This document shows positions 1 to 11,999 of a DNA stretch of 64,000 bases, piece by piece. This DNA is from Tetragonia tetragonoides (lineage: Eukaryota > Streptophyta > Magnoliopsida > Caryophyllales > Aizoaceae), in assembly GCA_038025085.1 (NCBI GenBank), contig CM076144.1:20839501-20903500 (forward strand). The letters are read 5' to 3'. Position 1 is the stretch's first letter, and each line of letters begins with the position of its first letter. The translations under genes were made by a program, and so were the position numbers. The notes under the pieces were generated by a model. It did no database searches and was not told the DNA's origin. It saw only the letters and a program-made list of their open reading frames with translations.

Positions 1-337
1 GGTGCCATGTCATTAGCCCAATCTTTAGTGGATCGGTCCTTATTAGGAGGTATGGGTGTGTCTTCACTCATGGTGAAGCAGTCTTGAAATGCCTCAAAGC
101 CTGGAACTAGGATCCCATTGATCGTGTATAGTTCAGGGAATCCGTAGTAAGGATATGGGTCGCCTTCTTGAAGAAATTTCCCATTGAGAGTGAGGGATAA
201 AGATCCATCCTATGTGGAACGGGCTTGTTGGCCGCGCGGGATTTTTTCCTAGCCATTTCCTTGGATATGTAAGCTCGGACTTCTTACCTTGTGGGCTTGT
301 AGCCTAGCCCAAATAGATCGTTTTTGATCTTCGTGTT
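1..337 (-). pseudogene. C1 pol spacer between protease and RT, broken
   Basis: The minus strand continues from the protease into a proline- and tyrosine-rich spacer. In one frame a stretch with PYPYYGFPELYTINGI can be read, bounded by stops and at least one frameshift. No RT motif has been reached by base 1. Such spacers are common between protease and RT in Tat elements; its own function is unknown. Confidence 0.5.
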
Positions 338-1087
338 CTAGGAGGTTTGAACTACCTTGGGGTGAGGGCCCAAAGTGGTGCCTGGAATGTGGCCTTGCCT
401 TCTGAGTAGGGCATTCACATTGAGTGTGGGCTCTATTGTTTCTATGAAGGCTATCTTCTCGAAGCCCCATAACTCCACATCTTGCTCATTATGCTCTATC
501 TTTAGGACTGGAGCTTTTTCTATCTGGACTACCATAGTATAAGCGCAGACTTCCAGCGTGGATCCTGCCAAGGATAGTTTTACCTTTTGGTGCAGGATAG
601 AAGCTATGGTGTTCAGCCCATGTAACCAGGGCCTTCCTAAAAGTAGGTTGAAGGTGGCTGAAATGTCAATCACATGGAACTGGACCATCTTCTCGATTGG
701 CCCAATATTGATGTTCATTGAGAAGGTGCCCAAGACATTTCTTTTGGAATTATCGTAAGCTCTTAGCCCTTGTGCGGAATGCACGAGGTTGTTGCAATCT
801 ATTTTGAGGTGTTCAACGGTGCTCAAAGGGCACACATTTACAGCTGAGCCATTGTCGACTAAAGTCATAGGGACTTGTCTTTGTTTACAAATTACGGTCA
901 GATAAAGGGCTTTGTTGTGGTGGGTACCTTCAGGTGGAAGGTCCTTATCAGAACAGGTGACGGGTGTGGATGACTTTCCTTGGACCATGAGGTTAACTAC
1001 CTCTTCAGGGGTGACATTTGGAGAAATGGTGGTTGCATTCAAGGCCTCTAACACGCACCTTCTATGAGTGAAAGAAGTGGTCAACAA
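338..1087 (-). pseudogene. C1 retropepsin-like protease
   Basis: This open stretch encodes an aspartic protease of the retrotransposon type, which would cut the Gag-Pol polyprotein. The active site reads VDNGSAVNV, the DNG variant of DTG/DSG usual in Tat elements, followed by NLLLGRPWLHG, the second conserved protease block. The frame is open over the domain but is cut off from gag by the broken stretch 1088-1251, which shows no separate gene. The stated start is only the limit of the open frame. Element A3 has a near neighbour of this domain at 51939-52300. Confidence 0.8.
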
Positions 1088-1251
1088 TTGCCAGATGGAA
1101 TGTCAACTTTTGTCCTTTGTAATTTTTTGAGAATGTTGGTCCCATCATCCTCTTTAGCTATTTCTCTTAGGGTCGAATCCCTATTAGGGATTGTTACAGG
1201 CTCTACGGGTTGGATTTGGGATGGGTCCATGTAGATATTTTCGGGCCTGAA

Positions 1252-2920
1252 CTAGCGTCCTGATCTTGTGAGATAGCTTAGAGCTTTATCATCTTCTTCT
1301 TTCTCATCATCGGAGATATCATACCAAGCTTTGCCATTAGCTATGTCATGGACTTGAGCAATCAATAGATCTTCTGGATCAGTATAGGATCCATTATCCT
1401 CCTCATCGCTATCCCAAAGGCCACAAATGTCCAGCGTGGGCCTTGGGCTTGGGTATGGTGGTATGGCCTGCCCAACAGGAGTGATCAGATAGGATGGATC
1501 AAACCCTTCTTCTATGTCGATAGAGAAAGAGTTCCCAAGGGGATCATTGTTGATGCTGGGTGGCGGCGCGTCTTTAGGCAATGGTATGGTGCCATTGTCA
1601 TACAAATCCTGGATTTTCTCCTTGATAGTGTAACACTTTTCGCTATCGTGTCCATGCCCCCTATGGTATTCGCAGAATGCAGACCCGTTCCAATATGGTG
1701 ATCTTTTCTGTACGGGTGGATCGAGAGTAGGCCCAATCGGGTGTATAAAGTCTCCTTTGACTAATTTGTCTAGGGCCTTGACATAAGGCATTCCGAGGGG
1801 AGTAAACCTTCTTGGACGCCTGTCAGCAATGGCGTTCACTTCATTTCCTCTACTTGTGGAGGCATGGTTGGTATTGGTGTATTTCTTATCCTTATAACCA
1901 CTTGTGTTGTTGTTGTAAGAGACCTTGTTCTTTCCTCTTTGGAGTTGGTCATCTTCAATGGCCATGCCTACTTCAGTTAGTTGGGCATAAGTGGTTATGG
2001 GTTGAAACTTCATATGTTCGCGGTACTCAGATGCCAAATTTTGGACTAGCATTCTAATTTGATCCTTTTCGGATGGGCGATCAATCATTTCGGCGACCTT
2101 AGTTCTCCATCTTCTCACAAAATTTGTGAACCCTTCTTTGTCACCTTGCTTGGTGATATCCAATTCTCTCAATGTCATGGGAGGCAAGACATAGTCAGCA
2201 TACCTCTCGAGGAACAAGGTGGATAAATCTTCCCATTTTTGCAATTTTTGGGTGGGCAATTTGAAGAACCAGGCCCTGGTAGCAGGGTCCATGGTTTGGG
2301 GAAAGAGGTGAACATACAGCTCTTGTTCAATGCCTCTAAGGCCCAATGGAGTGGTAAAGGCTCTAATATGATCTTGTGGATCATCAGTTCCTTAGAATGT
2401 GGGAACTTCAGGCATGGAAAACTTCGTGGGCAATTTCCCTTGATGTGGGGAGCATGGCCTTAAGAATTGATGATCATGTTGTTGAAGACACGACTTTTGC
2501 CTAAAACAGACTCAAGCCTATTCAGTTTGGCTTGTAGTTCTTGGACCTCTTTAGTGGAGGGCTCAGCCTTTTCCTCGTTGGGCTTGGGCTCATCATCATC
2601 CTCAGTAGGGGGATCCAATTAGCGACACGGGCTTCCATATCAGTTAATCTAGAATTCATGGCGACCATTTGGGCTAAAAGGTCATCCATCTTTCGGTCAG
2701 CGGTTTTCTCAGTATCTCTAGACATGGCGGTCTTAGGTGAATTAGGTGGCGAGGCTTGAGGTGATAGTGGCGGTGTGCGAAGGTAATCGAGCCAAATGGG
2801 GACCACGAACTGTGCTTGCAGTGAAGGTTCGAACGACAACTTGCGGCCCAATCTCTTGCTGGACTCATCCCTCTCCCACTTCCTAGGACCGGGATCTTTA
2901 CTCCTACCAATTCTGGACAT
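1252..2920 (-). pseudogene. C1 gag (capsid-like protein), broken
   Basis: I start gag at the ATG at 2920, which opens a basic N-terminus (MSRIGRSKD). A helical stretch follows, then a frameshift near 2630 and stops near 2460 and 2393. The main open part is 2346-1252. It holds the retrotransposon gag domain (RAWFFKLP, then FVRRWRTKVAEM) and a zinc-knuckle-like CEYHRGHGHDSEKC near 1640-1685. The open part ends with YLTRSGR just before the spacer to protease. Gag would form the particle shell and bind RNA. The breaks make this copy non-functional. Confidence 0.8.
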
Positions 2921-3927
2921 AAAAAAGGCTCGCTTAAGAAAGTAGGAAGTAAATGGAAAACTCCACAGAATAAAGATTTTTATTTTAAAACAAATGTGGG
3001 AAGAGAATCTAGCACTAATCCTCAACATGGTGATCTTCGGAAAAGATGCGGTTTTATGTAAATAGTATATTCTAGTCAATGATCTCTCGACTTTATTACA
3101 ATAAACAGTACTCTTGACTTGCATATGGGATGAAATTCCCTAATTTAAAGAAAGAAGATATACTATTGACTTGCATATAGAAATAAGTAAGACTCTTTTT
3201 TTTTTTTTTTTTTTTGTGAAAGATCATTGAAAGGAATATATTATTTGCATGCAATCTAATTCATATGGAAAGGAATGTCTTCCTAATATGGTCACTAGCA
3301 TCATCGGAGTCATACAGGGATTCTACTTCCTAAAAAGAATAGATCCTAGACTCTATTTGTAAACTTGACAAAACGCACAAGCAAACAAAAGGGAAACCTT
3401 CCCTAACCAGGACTCAAAAAGAAATCCTAAGGGGAGATCTAGTCCTAATATTCTATGAAAACTAATCACATAACAAGGAAACAATCCATCATAATATGGC
3501 AAGTAAATCAATTACCACCTTGATATGGACTATGGGACTAATGCAATATTTGACACAATCTATGGTTGGATATGGTAACCCATGTCCGGATGCGTTTCGT
3601 CATCTATGGGATCCATGGTAAAACTAAACGTACCGTTTTACACATCTCGAATGGAAACATGTAAATGCCATGGGGCGGAACACGACTATGTGCAAAGGTA
3701 ATTCGGACCTAGTGGGTCACCGGCCTAAGTCATAGACAATGCTCCAAAGGGTAAATCCTGTTTATCGAGTGGTGATGTCTTTCGACATCTTGCGATGATA
3801 ATGCATGCAATATGAATTATATGGATGCAAAAGCAAAGAAAGTAAACACATACGGTAATTGAACCAAATAGCTAAAATAAATTATTGACATGGATAAGTG
3901 TTCGAATTACACCCTCTTGTTAGTTAT
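2921..3927 (-). other. C1 untranslated leader
   Basis: About 1 kb lies between primer site and gag. It is AT-rich, has a poly-T tract at 3190-3213 on the plus strand, and shows no ORF I can support. The repeated phrase actcttgacttgca also occurs in the leader of D1 near 18830-19130, which ties C1 and D into one family. Confidence 0.6.
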
Positions 3928-3945
3928 CCCAAGTGAAGTCGCCAC
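3928..3945 (-). other. C1 primer-binding site
   Basis: Directly inside the LTR the minus strand reads GTGGCGACTTCACTTGGG. The same position in D2 has TGCCGACTTCACTGGGG and in A3 GTGGAGACTTCACTGCGG. This conserved position and sequence fit a tRNA primer site of Tat type. I do not assign the tRNA. Confidence 0.65.
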
Positions 3946-5479
3946 TATAAGAACCCTCGCCTCTCCGGCGCTCCGCGGTGGAATTTAATCTTTGGATTAG
4001 AATTAATGGTTCTTAAATAAGACGTCAATATGCACTTTAAATTAATTATGGGGAATAACAATTTGCAAATAAAGAAGCCGCCACAAATTTTTAGGGAACA
4101 AATGGAAACCATCAAAAAAGTGCACCCGATTCCTATTGGGAATTGACCCATGCCCATGGGGACTAAATATTGAGTTCAGGGGTGTAGGTACGAAATAAAC
4201 AAAACGAATCTCATCTAAATCGCCCGTATAAACGGCCTCTACTAAGCTTATCCATGCCAAATATTTATTTACGCTACATGGTTCCAAATAAATCCGGCCG
4301 TCCAAGATCCTAAATTAACTAAGCGGGTTAGAGACAACCAAATTACCTATGTTATCACTTTGCACATATTATATCCAATTCACATAAATACTATTATCAA
4401 GCATAAACAAGATATAAGAACAATAAATTGACGCTCCAACCTACCGTACTTTGCTAAACGCGCCAAATATTGCATATGCACATCAATAAATTTGTTAGTA
4501 ACTTCAAAGAAAGAACAATGCAAAGATATCAACTTTACGCTAAAATAAACCTATGAGGTTGCTATATGCATGCAAAAAATTATAAAAAGATGTAAACTTG
4601 CATAAACTAATAAAAAGATGCTAACTTTAAATTAACTAATTATGCATAATTATATACAAAGTCCCAAACATGCAGATTTACTCAACCATAATCAAAAGCT
4701 AAATAAAACATGATTAATAGACAATAAATAAGAGATTTAATAAAGAATTTAGGCCCTCAGGATGGTTAACCTGGACATTCTATTCGAACGGGACTAGTAG
4801 AATTGGAATTGCTCTTCAATCTTGGGTGCTAGGTTAGGTGCAATGCTTGCTTGAGTCTTCAAAAATCTGAATTCTCTTTGATTTGGGGAAAATATGTGCT
4901 CTCAATGCTTTCAAAATTATGAACTGGCCAACCTCTCTCAAAAGAGGGTGAAAAGGAGTATTTATAGAGTTAAGAGACAGAATTAGGGGCTTAGGGTTGC
5001 AAACCCGGCGCCAAAGCTCGGCCCAGCCAAAAAACAGGCCCAGCGGCCACACGGAAGGCAGCTGGGGCCAGCGACAGCCGCTTGGCCCAACCGCTGCCCA
5101 GAGGACCCCTGCTGTCACGCGTGTGCCGCAGAACTGACAGCGTCAGCCGTTGGTCCCAGAGGCGCGCGCGTGCCTATGGTTTTTTGACTTTTTGTGCTTA
5201 GTAAATTATGAAATTGCCCTTGGGCTGACCCAGGGGTCGGGATTGAGCGGTTTTGACCCAAATCTTCGAGACGCGATGTCTCTTGATCCGGGAGCCTGAT
5301 TGAGGCAAGGTCAAAGGCGTTGGAATCCTTATAACAAGGGCTATCCAAAGACAGAGGTTTCAAGGAATTTGGTCTAGATTTTCGAGCAATATCCTTTTCT
5401 ACTTACATCCATGTTAATCCATTACCATCATCATCGGGCGTTGCGGTGCCAGGGGATGAGAACCGATTAGGGTGTCTAC
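3946..5479 (-). repeat. C1 5' LTR
   Basis: The LTR is about 1534 bp. On the minus strand it starts TGTAGACACCC at 5479 and ends GGGTTCTTATA at 3946; the expected terminal TTACA has become TTATA. A TATA box lies at 4957-4968. U3 holds GC-rich palindromic sequence (5030-5175) in otherwise AT-rich DNA. The diverged LTR D2 at 33180-34875 shares long stretches with it. The ORFs in this interval are chance readings. Confidence 0.8.
4957..4968 (-). promoter_or_regulatory. C1 LTR TATA box
   Basis: The minus strand reads CTATAAATACTCC here, the same core as the TATA boxes of LTRs A2, A3 and B. It would drive transcription leftwards into gag. Confidence 0.65.
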
Positions 5480-6916
5480 AGACGGTAATATGGGGTGGAA
5501 CCCCGGGAATACTGTTGAAGGATGTCCACGAAATCTGCATATTACCAGATCAAAGTTCATTCACACCAAATGGACCAAGAAAAATACATAAGCAAATCAA
5601 AGGCAACATACCTCAGACGCAGCATGGCTTTCAAAGGTAGCCCGAAAATGCTCCAAAAAGGTAAATGGGTGGTTATCTCTACCAATCCACCGTGAACCTA
5701 ATGGGAACATCCTCAAACCAGGATGGTGAGGACCAAAAGCGGGAAAATACTCAAAGAACCATAGCTGCCATACAAGCAAAAAATGATAAGCTGCAATTCT
5801 CCTGAAAAGCATGCATGTGCAAAGGAAAAGGGAAATATATGTGCCTACCTCCAGTATCTTCCACGGGCCCGAGATAGACATCCTCTCACTTGTCGGCCTA
5901 GGCCTACAAGCCTGGTGACACCATCTCACCAAGGTAGCATATGCAGGAGCACCAAAGTTGTGCTCATGGACCTTAGACAAGTCGTCCAAACATGCCAACA
6001 AGCCGACCTGACACACGCTCTTCTTCTGAGCGAAAATGGCCGACCCCTACAAGCAAGCTAAGAATGCTGCGTAAGCCCCTGCTCCGCCAAGGCCGCCCAT
6101 AACCTCTGCAAGGAAATCGGGTCATCTCTAAAATGGGCGGATATAGGCCCTTAAAGCTCAAGCAACCTATCACTCTGCCGATGGTAATCCACGTCATACT
6201 GTATACGACGCCCTCTAAAAGATAAGCCCGTCAGCACAGCAAACTAATAGGGGATATGAAACATCTCCCCCACAGGCGTATGGAAGGTGTTCGTGGTATC
6301 CCAGATCCTCTCCAATAACCTTCGAGCGATGATCCTAGTGTCCCCAGAGTGACAAGCCAGGATAACAGACAAAAAGTGCCCAAAACCTGAATCCTGCACT
6401 AGCTCCCTACCTCGCACAGAAAAAGTCTCCAACATCATAGCCCAATGGGAAGTAGACCCATGAGCCTGCAGCAAAACACCAATACCCTAGCCAACAAACA
6501 AAATTTTCTCAACACCCCATATACTAACAAGACAGCCAAAATAATTCCACACAAATTATATACAGCTGACCACCAATTCAGTACAAGTCCCAATTTGTTC
6601 GTGTGCCGAAGCACTAACAGTTCAAATTTTCAGTTCAAAAAAAAATATACAACTAAGCAGAACTAAAAAAAGAGAGAGTCAGAAAACATACCAACTGTAG
6701 GTTAGACAGATGACTCTGCCTGTCCAGTAGCAGAATACTACGGTCCTAAACCCTGGCCGGGCGCCACTCCATCCGCATGAACGAATCCGGGTACAAACGT
6801 GCCCAGTCTACATGTCGATCAAGCGGTGTACTAGTAGAAGGAAGCCCAGTACGAAAAAGGTCTCGGTTCTCCTCCTCCTCACCCATGGGACGTATTCCTT
6901 TGTCCTTGGGAACCAT
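5480..6916 (-). pseudogene. A1 antisense plant-mobile-domain gene, truncated and broken
   Basis: On the minus strand, opposite to the element's own transcript, this is the first half of the gene seen complete at 57249-59820. Exon 1 starts at ATG 6916 (MVPKDKG). Exon 2 begins after an acceptor near 6463 (AHGSTSHWAMMLETFS), and exon 3 lies near 5620-5770 (LWFFEYFPAFG). A stop replaces Gln about 75 codons into exon 2, near 6246 (A3 has PYQFAVL), and more stops and frameshifts follow. The gene is cut at 5480 by C1, near the start of exon 4. PMD proteins occur both in plant genes and in transposons. Confidence 0.7.
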
Positions 6917-7204
6917 GGAAGAAGAATGAGGCTTTCTCTCTCTACAAGTGAAAATTTCAAGTTTCAGATTCGCTAGAAACAAGTACCCATTCAACTGTGC
7001 AACCCAAAATTCAACAATTAGGCGGAAAAATAAGCAAGTTCAAGACAAAAATCGAAGAATTTGGTCAAAAATTAACCTACCTCAAGGAAGTTGAAGCACT
7101 CAACAATGGTGAGTATTGCTCGACAATGGCTCGGCGAGAGGAAGAAGAATGAGGCAAAACGCAAGAAAGAAATTCACAAAAAGCCTTTAGGCTGCTCAAG
7201 TTGA

Positions 7205-7265
7205 GAACCGCTAGCAGCCCTCACCAAGAGCCAAGCGCCGCTAGCGGCCCTGCTAGGCCTGCACA
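7205..7265. promoter_or_regulatory. GC palindrome cluster upstream of the A1 antisense gene
   Basis: The interval has GCGCCGCTAGCGGCCC and related half sites (CCGCTAGCAGCC). It lies about 300 bp upstream of the antisense ATG at 6916. Equivalent clusters stand at 21050-21110 (A2) and 60112-60170 (A3). Confidence 0.5.
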
Positions 7266-7539
7266 CGCGGGCCCCCACCTACTGTCCCACGATTTTTTCC
7301 AGCCCAAAAGCCGTTACTTCAGTTCGATCGCCCCAAAATCAGTACCAAGCGCGCGGGAGCGAGTCTCTTTGGCCCACAAATTCAACTGTTGGCCCATCTT
7401 ACAGTACAAATTAATTTCAGGTTAAACTAACCCAGTGATTTTTGAAGGTCCCAAATACTTAAGCCCAGATATACGCCCCGACAATATTTATCGCCCGGAG
7501 TGTCAAATTTATTTTAAGCCCGATAAATCTGCTGGCCTC

Positions 7540-7725
7540 ATCAATGTCCCAAAATCCCAATGTCCCAATGTCCCAAAGTCTCAATGTCGCAAAATCCCAA
7601 TATCCCAAAGTCCCAATGTCCCAAAGTCTCAATGTCCCAAATTCCCAAAATCCCAATGTCCCAAAGTCTCACTGTCCCAATGTCCCAAAGTCTCAATGTC
7701 CCAAAGTCCCAACGTCACAAAACCA
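7540..7725. repeat. TCCCAAAG minisatellite in the A1 3' region
   Basis: Short units of the type CAATGTCCCAAAGTCT or CCCAAAATCC repeat for about 185 bp. All reading frames stay open over it, which creates false ORFs on both strands. A2 has the diverged partner at 21392-21583; A3 lacks it. Confidence 0.85.
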
Positions 7726-7893
7726 GGTCAATCAATGATTGCTTAAGCTATTGCGGTTAAACTGTCCTTTTGCGAGGTTACTTATTTTGTATCACACAAT
7801 GATTGCCTAAACTGTTACGGTTATACTGTCCTTTGTTTTCTATATGTTTCAGTCAATGATTGCTTAAACTATTGCATTTAAACTGTTCATATG
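7725..7893 (+). repeat. About 60-bp tandem repeats, three units (A1)
   Basis: Each unit carries CAATGATTGCTTAA, then a CTATTGCGGTTAAACTGTCC-like block and a T-rich tail. A3 has a longer array of the same unit at 60443-60790. Tandem repeats near the 3' end are typical of Tat elements. Confidence 0.75.
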
Positions 7894-7903
7894 TTTTTAG
7901 CCA

Positions 7904-8165
7904 TTTTACAGGCGTCATTTTTGATCGGGCTGTCTCGTCGACCTTTTCGTTTCTTGTGCAGGGACGGAATCTCGGCATCCGCCAAGTGGTGCTTAGTCAC
8001 TTTTTGCTCAGAATAAAGCATTTATGCTATTCACTCTCACAAGAGTTACTTTCCATTTAAAGCCGTTATTTTTAATCGCGCTGTCTCGTCGACTTTTTTG
8101 TTTCTCGTACAGGGACGAAATCTCGACATCCGCCGAGCGGTGTTTAGTCACTGTTTGTCGAAGCA
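7904..8165 (+). repeat. About 150-bp tandem duplication (A1)
   Basis: Two units share atcgcgctgtctcgtcgac, a gggacg..atctcg block and catccgcc..gcggtg. They start near 7906 and 8058. A2 has two units and A3 one, so the unit was doubled in the A1/A2 line. Confidence 0.7.
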
Positions 8166-8463
8166 CTCTATGTTGATCATTCTCAAAGTATTACTAACTT
8201 TTTCATTCACTATGAATACAGGTCCCAGCAGACGTTTAGACCATCTACGAGCGGTGTTCTATCCTGCTAACCATAACCTTTATTTTCTCTTGTGTTCACA
8301 AAGATGAAATCTTAGCACGCTACGAGCATGTCCCAACCCATGTGTGTTCATATGCATACATACTGTACACTCTCACACACCATGTGCACATCTGCATCCT
8401 GCATGTCGCCTTCTGAAAACTTTGATCTTCGCTTTTACTCAAGCTCGATCGAAGTGGGGTTTC

Positions 8464-9776
8464 TGTAGACGCCAAAAAAGCTCCTTCATATTTCTCCGCA
8501 AAAGCCCGATGATGAAAGGATTAATTTATAAACTTGAACGCTATTTTTGCTTTAATAGGAATGATAAGGTCTCAGGTTTTTTCCTCGATCACTCTTTTAT
8601 TCCAGTCTCATTCAAAAGCCCCGTTCAAGAGATTTCCCACAACACCTCTCATGTCTTTTTCCGACTCCCTGTCGCCAAGTTGCGAATCGGGGGTAAAACC
8701 TTCTTTTACCGCCCAAGGGTAAAACGGTCTTTTCATATTTTTTGGAACACTAAATTCCTTCGAAAAATCAAAATAGAGTTGATGTCGTAATTATGACGAC
8801 ATCCAGCTGGCACACCACAGCCGTCAGCGGCTTTGGAATAAAATCCAGAGCCACTAGCGGCTGTGAGCTGAGCCGCTAGCGGCGCTGTATAGGCTTCCAG
8901 GCCCGGCTATTTTTTCAGCCCAAATTCGATTTTCGGCTCCTCTTCAGCCGTCCAGCCCTACTTCCTGCACCTATAAGTACGACCCTCCTCCTTCAGTTCA
9001 AAACACACAGTCTACAGTTGACAACCTCTATTCTAAGGAGTATTAACACCGAGCTTTCCCCTCTTTCTTCCAAACTTGAGATGTTGTCTTTTACTATTCT
9101 TGTCAAACATAGCCTACAGTTCAGGTACTAACTCTTGAGGGCTCAAATTAAATTACTTGCCTAATTGTTTAGTTTGTAGTCGTCATAATGTAGATATCAT
9201 GCTAAATAACATCTTTTATTACTTACTAAATATTGCCCTTCCAAGCATGTCTAGTCGTTGTAATGCTCAACTTGTCAATCGAATGCATGTCTAAATAAGG
9301 GTTAAAAAAATATTGTGATACTTGTGATGAACCAATTAATAGTCTAAGTCTAGGTTGTTAATCCGGTTTGTGTGGGAATCATGTCTTTAAAATATTAAGC
9401 AAACTTGAGTTAGCACAGGCCGTCATAATACGGGCGAGTTGGGTGCCTAACACCTTCCCACCTCGTACCTTCACCCCGAACCCTTTATTCTTGGGTACGC
9501 ATATGTTCTATATGAGTGGGAGTCTTTCTAAAAACATGATTAGTTCACTTATCGCGCTATTGGGTTGTCCCTTCGGATTGTCCCTTCGGTTTGTCCCTTC
9601 TATAAAACGCCGATAGCAGATTTGTGACCTCTTTCATGGTTTTTATTCAATTCAATTATTTACAAAAGCTTTTCTAACTCGATGTCCCTTGAACTTATCT
9701 AAACTCCCAACTTACAAATTTTCTATAAGGACGTATTCCGTGGAAACAGATGGATGAAAAATCCCAGGTCCTTACA
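8464..9776 (+). repeat. A1 3' LTR (family A)
   Basis: The LTR is 1313 bp, from TGTAGACGCC to GGTCCTTACA. It matches A2 (22327-23641) and the A3 5' LTR (48145-49431) along its length. The would-be TATA is CTATAAGTA at 8971-8979, one base off the CTATAAATA of A2. U3 has a palindrome cluster at 8819-8890. U5 holds GGTGCCTAACACC near 9442, a block frequent in Tat LTRs. No primer site follows, because T1 integrase sequence abuts at 9777. This confirms it as a 3' LTR. Confidence 0.85.
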
Positions 9777-11999
9777 ACACCTTGCCACATACTCAGCACA
9801 CTCTCGCTTCATGTTTGTCCACCAAAACTAAAGTTTCAAGTCTTTGTACAGCTTATCACTACCTGGGTGAACAGAATACGCAGTTCCATGCGCCTCATCT
9901 AGAATCTTTTTTCAGCTCGGCGTTGTTTGGTACACACCAACGCCCTTTCATCTTGATCGTACCATCATCAAGGATCTGATAATCAAAATGGTTCCCATCC
10001 TAGATCTTGACACATAACTCCTCTATGTCGGATCTCATCATAGATCGACGGTCGCACTATAAGTGCATTCAGCAACACCACAGTCTCACCTTGTTGAACA
10101 ACTTCTATGTCCAACTTCCTTAATTTGTCACACAAGTCATATGGTAGCACCATCATATTATACACAGTGTGTGAAGTCTTCCTACTCAACTCATTAGCCA
10201 CTACATTGGCCTTTCCCTCGTGATATTGAATATCTAGATCGTACTTAGATATCAACTCGAGCCATGTCCGTTGCTCAACTCCTTTAGAGTGAAGATATAC
10301 TTCAAACTCTTATGATATGTAAAGATCTTACAACGAGCCCCATACAAGTAATGCCTCCAGATTTTCAAGGCAAAAATCACAGCGACTAACTCCACGTCAT
10401 GAGTAGGGTAATTCTTCTGATGCACTTTCAACTGGCGAGAGGCATAAGCAACCACCTTGCCATTTTGCATAAGCACACACCCCAGTCCATTCTTAGATGC
10501 ATCACTATATACCTCAAATCCTTCCGTACCAGACGGTAGAGTCAAAACTGGTGTCGTTGTCAACCTTTTCTTAAGCTCTTGGAAAGCTTCTTCACATTGT
10601 TCAGTCCACTTATACTTCATCTCCATTTTCGTCAAATTTGTGATAGGTCTAGCTATCTTGGAGAAGTCTTGCTCAAATCTCCTATAATAGCCAGCCAATC
10701 CGACGAAACTTTGTACCTCAGTCACACTCTTCGGAGCAGGCTAATCCATGACAGCCCGAATCTTAGAAGGATCAACAGAAACTCCTTCTTTAGAGATAAT
10801 GTTCCAAGGAAAGCAACACTCTCTAGCCAAAACTCACACTTTGAGAGTTTAGCATACAAATTCTGATTTCGCAACACCTCTAAGACAGTCCTCAAATATC
10901 TTACGTGTTCCTCCTTGTCTTTCGAATACACCAAAATATCATCGATAAACACGACCACTAAACTATCCAGATATGGTCTAAAGGTGTTATTCATCATCTC
11001 CATAAAATTGGCAGGTGCATTAGTTAAGCCAAATGGCATAACAGTAAACTCATAATTCCGATACCTTGTCCTAAATGCAGTTTTCACAATGTCGACCTCA
11101 TAAATCCTCAACTGATGATAACCAGATCACAAATCTACCTGCGAAAACACTCCAACCCCATGGAGTTGATCGAACAGGTCTTCAATCCTAGGTAGAGGAT
11201 ACCTATTCTAGGCAGTGACCTTGTTCAACTCACAATAGTCAATTCAGAGACGCAGACTGCCATCCTTCTGACGCACAAATAGAACTGGTGCGCCCCATGG
11301 CCACACACTAGGTCTAATGTACCCTTTGTCTAACAATTCCTCTAATTGCTCCTTTAGCTCTTTCATCTCTAAAGGTGCCATTCTATACGGTGCCCTCAAA
11401 ATCGGACCTGTTCCAGGAACTAGGTCAATCTGGAACACAGTATCCCTCACTGGTGGTATACCATGAATCTCCTTAGGAAACACATCCGGAAACTCTTTGA
11501 CCACATCAATCTTTGAGATTTCCTCATCTGTTCCCTCTACATTCTGAATGTGACACAAAAATCCCTCATATCCCTTCTCTAAGTGCTTCTTCGCCACTAA
11601 CATTGAAATAATCCCAATTCTTCCCTTAGTGACAATTCCTTTATATGAGATTCTATTACCTCTAGGCCCTTTCAGCGATATTTTTTGTTCACTACAATCG
11701 ATTCTTGCTTTATACTTGCTAAGCCAATTCATTCCCAAAATAACATCAAAATCTCCCAATTGAAACTCAATCAGGTCTGCAGGCAATTCAGACCATACAA
11801 TGTTCACAAGAACATTGGGATGTACTACTTTACACAATACCACCTCTCCAGAAGGAGTGGCAACATTAGTCTCTAAAGACTCCACTACCCCCATCCCATG
11901 TTTTGTTAAACAATTTTTCAGATATGAATGAATGTGATGCTCCAGAATCAAATAATACATAGGCAGGCAAAGAATTTATAAGAAACGTACCAGAGACCA
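9777..11999 (-). pseudogene. T1 pol: protease, RT, RNase H and start of integrase
   Basis: Domains run right to left. The protease active site (DSGAS) lies near 11940, then the frame shifts; the second block ILGMNWL follows near 11740. RT runs from 11400 to about 10740, with FIDD at 10938-10943. RNase H spans about 10640-10180: YSDAS and HDVEL remain, but the third catalytic Asp is Tyr (TYHKSL) and the last is Asn (ANELSRK). The integrase HHCC finger begins near 9870 and is cut at 9777. RT is broken by a frameshift after AFLG and by TAG at 10741-10743. T2 shares both RT breaks and both RNase H changes, so they predate the duplication. Confidence 0.85.

Larger units (their letters stand above)
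1..5479 (-). mobile_element. Element C1: Tat-lineage Ty3 retrotransposon, 5' half
   Basis: Reading leftwards on the minus strand, the order is LTR, primer-binding site, leader, gag and protease, which is Ty3/gypsy order. The LTR begins TGTAGACACC next to base 5480. RT, RNase H, integrase and the 3' LTR would lie left of base 1. Gag and protease resemble those of element A3 in this window, but the LTRs differ, so C1 and A are sister families. Several stops and frameshifts make it non-coding. It interrupts the antisense gene of A1 at 5480. The Tat assignment rests on the protease and gag type and on the related full elements nearby. Confidence 0.85.
5480..9776 (+). mobile_element. Element A1: 3' part of a Tat-lineage retrotransposon
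   Basis: This block matches A3 from about 58385 through its 3' LTR. It contains part of an antisense PMD gene, a GC palindrome cluster, 3' tandem repeats, a polypurine-like tract (gaagtggggtttc before 8464) and a complete 3' LTR. Everything 5' of the antisense gene is missing because C1 sits at 5479/5480. From about 6575 on, this is copy 1 of the 14-kb duplication. Confidence 0.8.

Noticed and set aside
7435..7760. Several repetitive ORFs in different frames of both strands
   Set aside because: The TCCCAAAG minisatellite has no stops in its frames. Multi-frame openness shows repeats, not genes.
8344..8790. 148-codon plus-strand ORF across the A1 LTR start, and 22372-22653
   Set aside because: It runs over the LTR border, has no domain, and its counterpart in A3 is not open.
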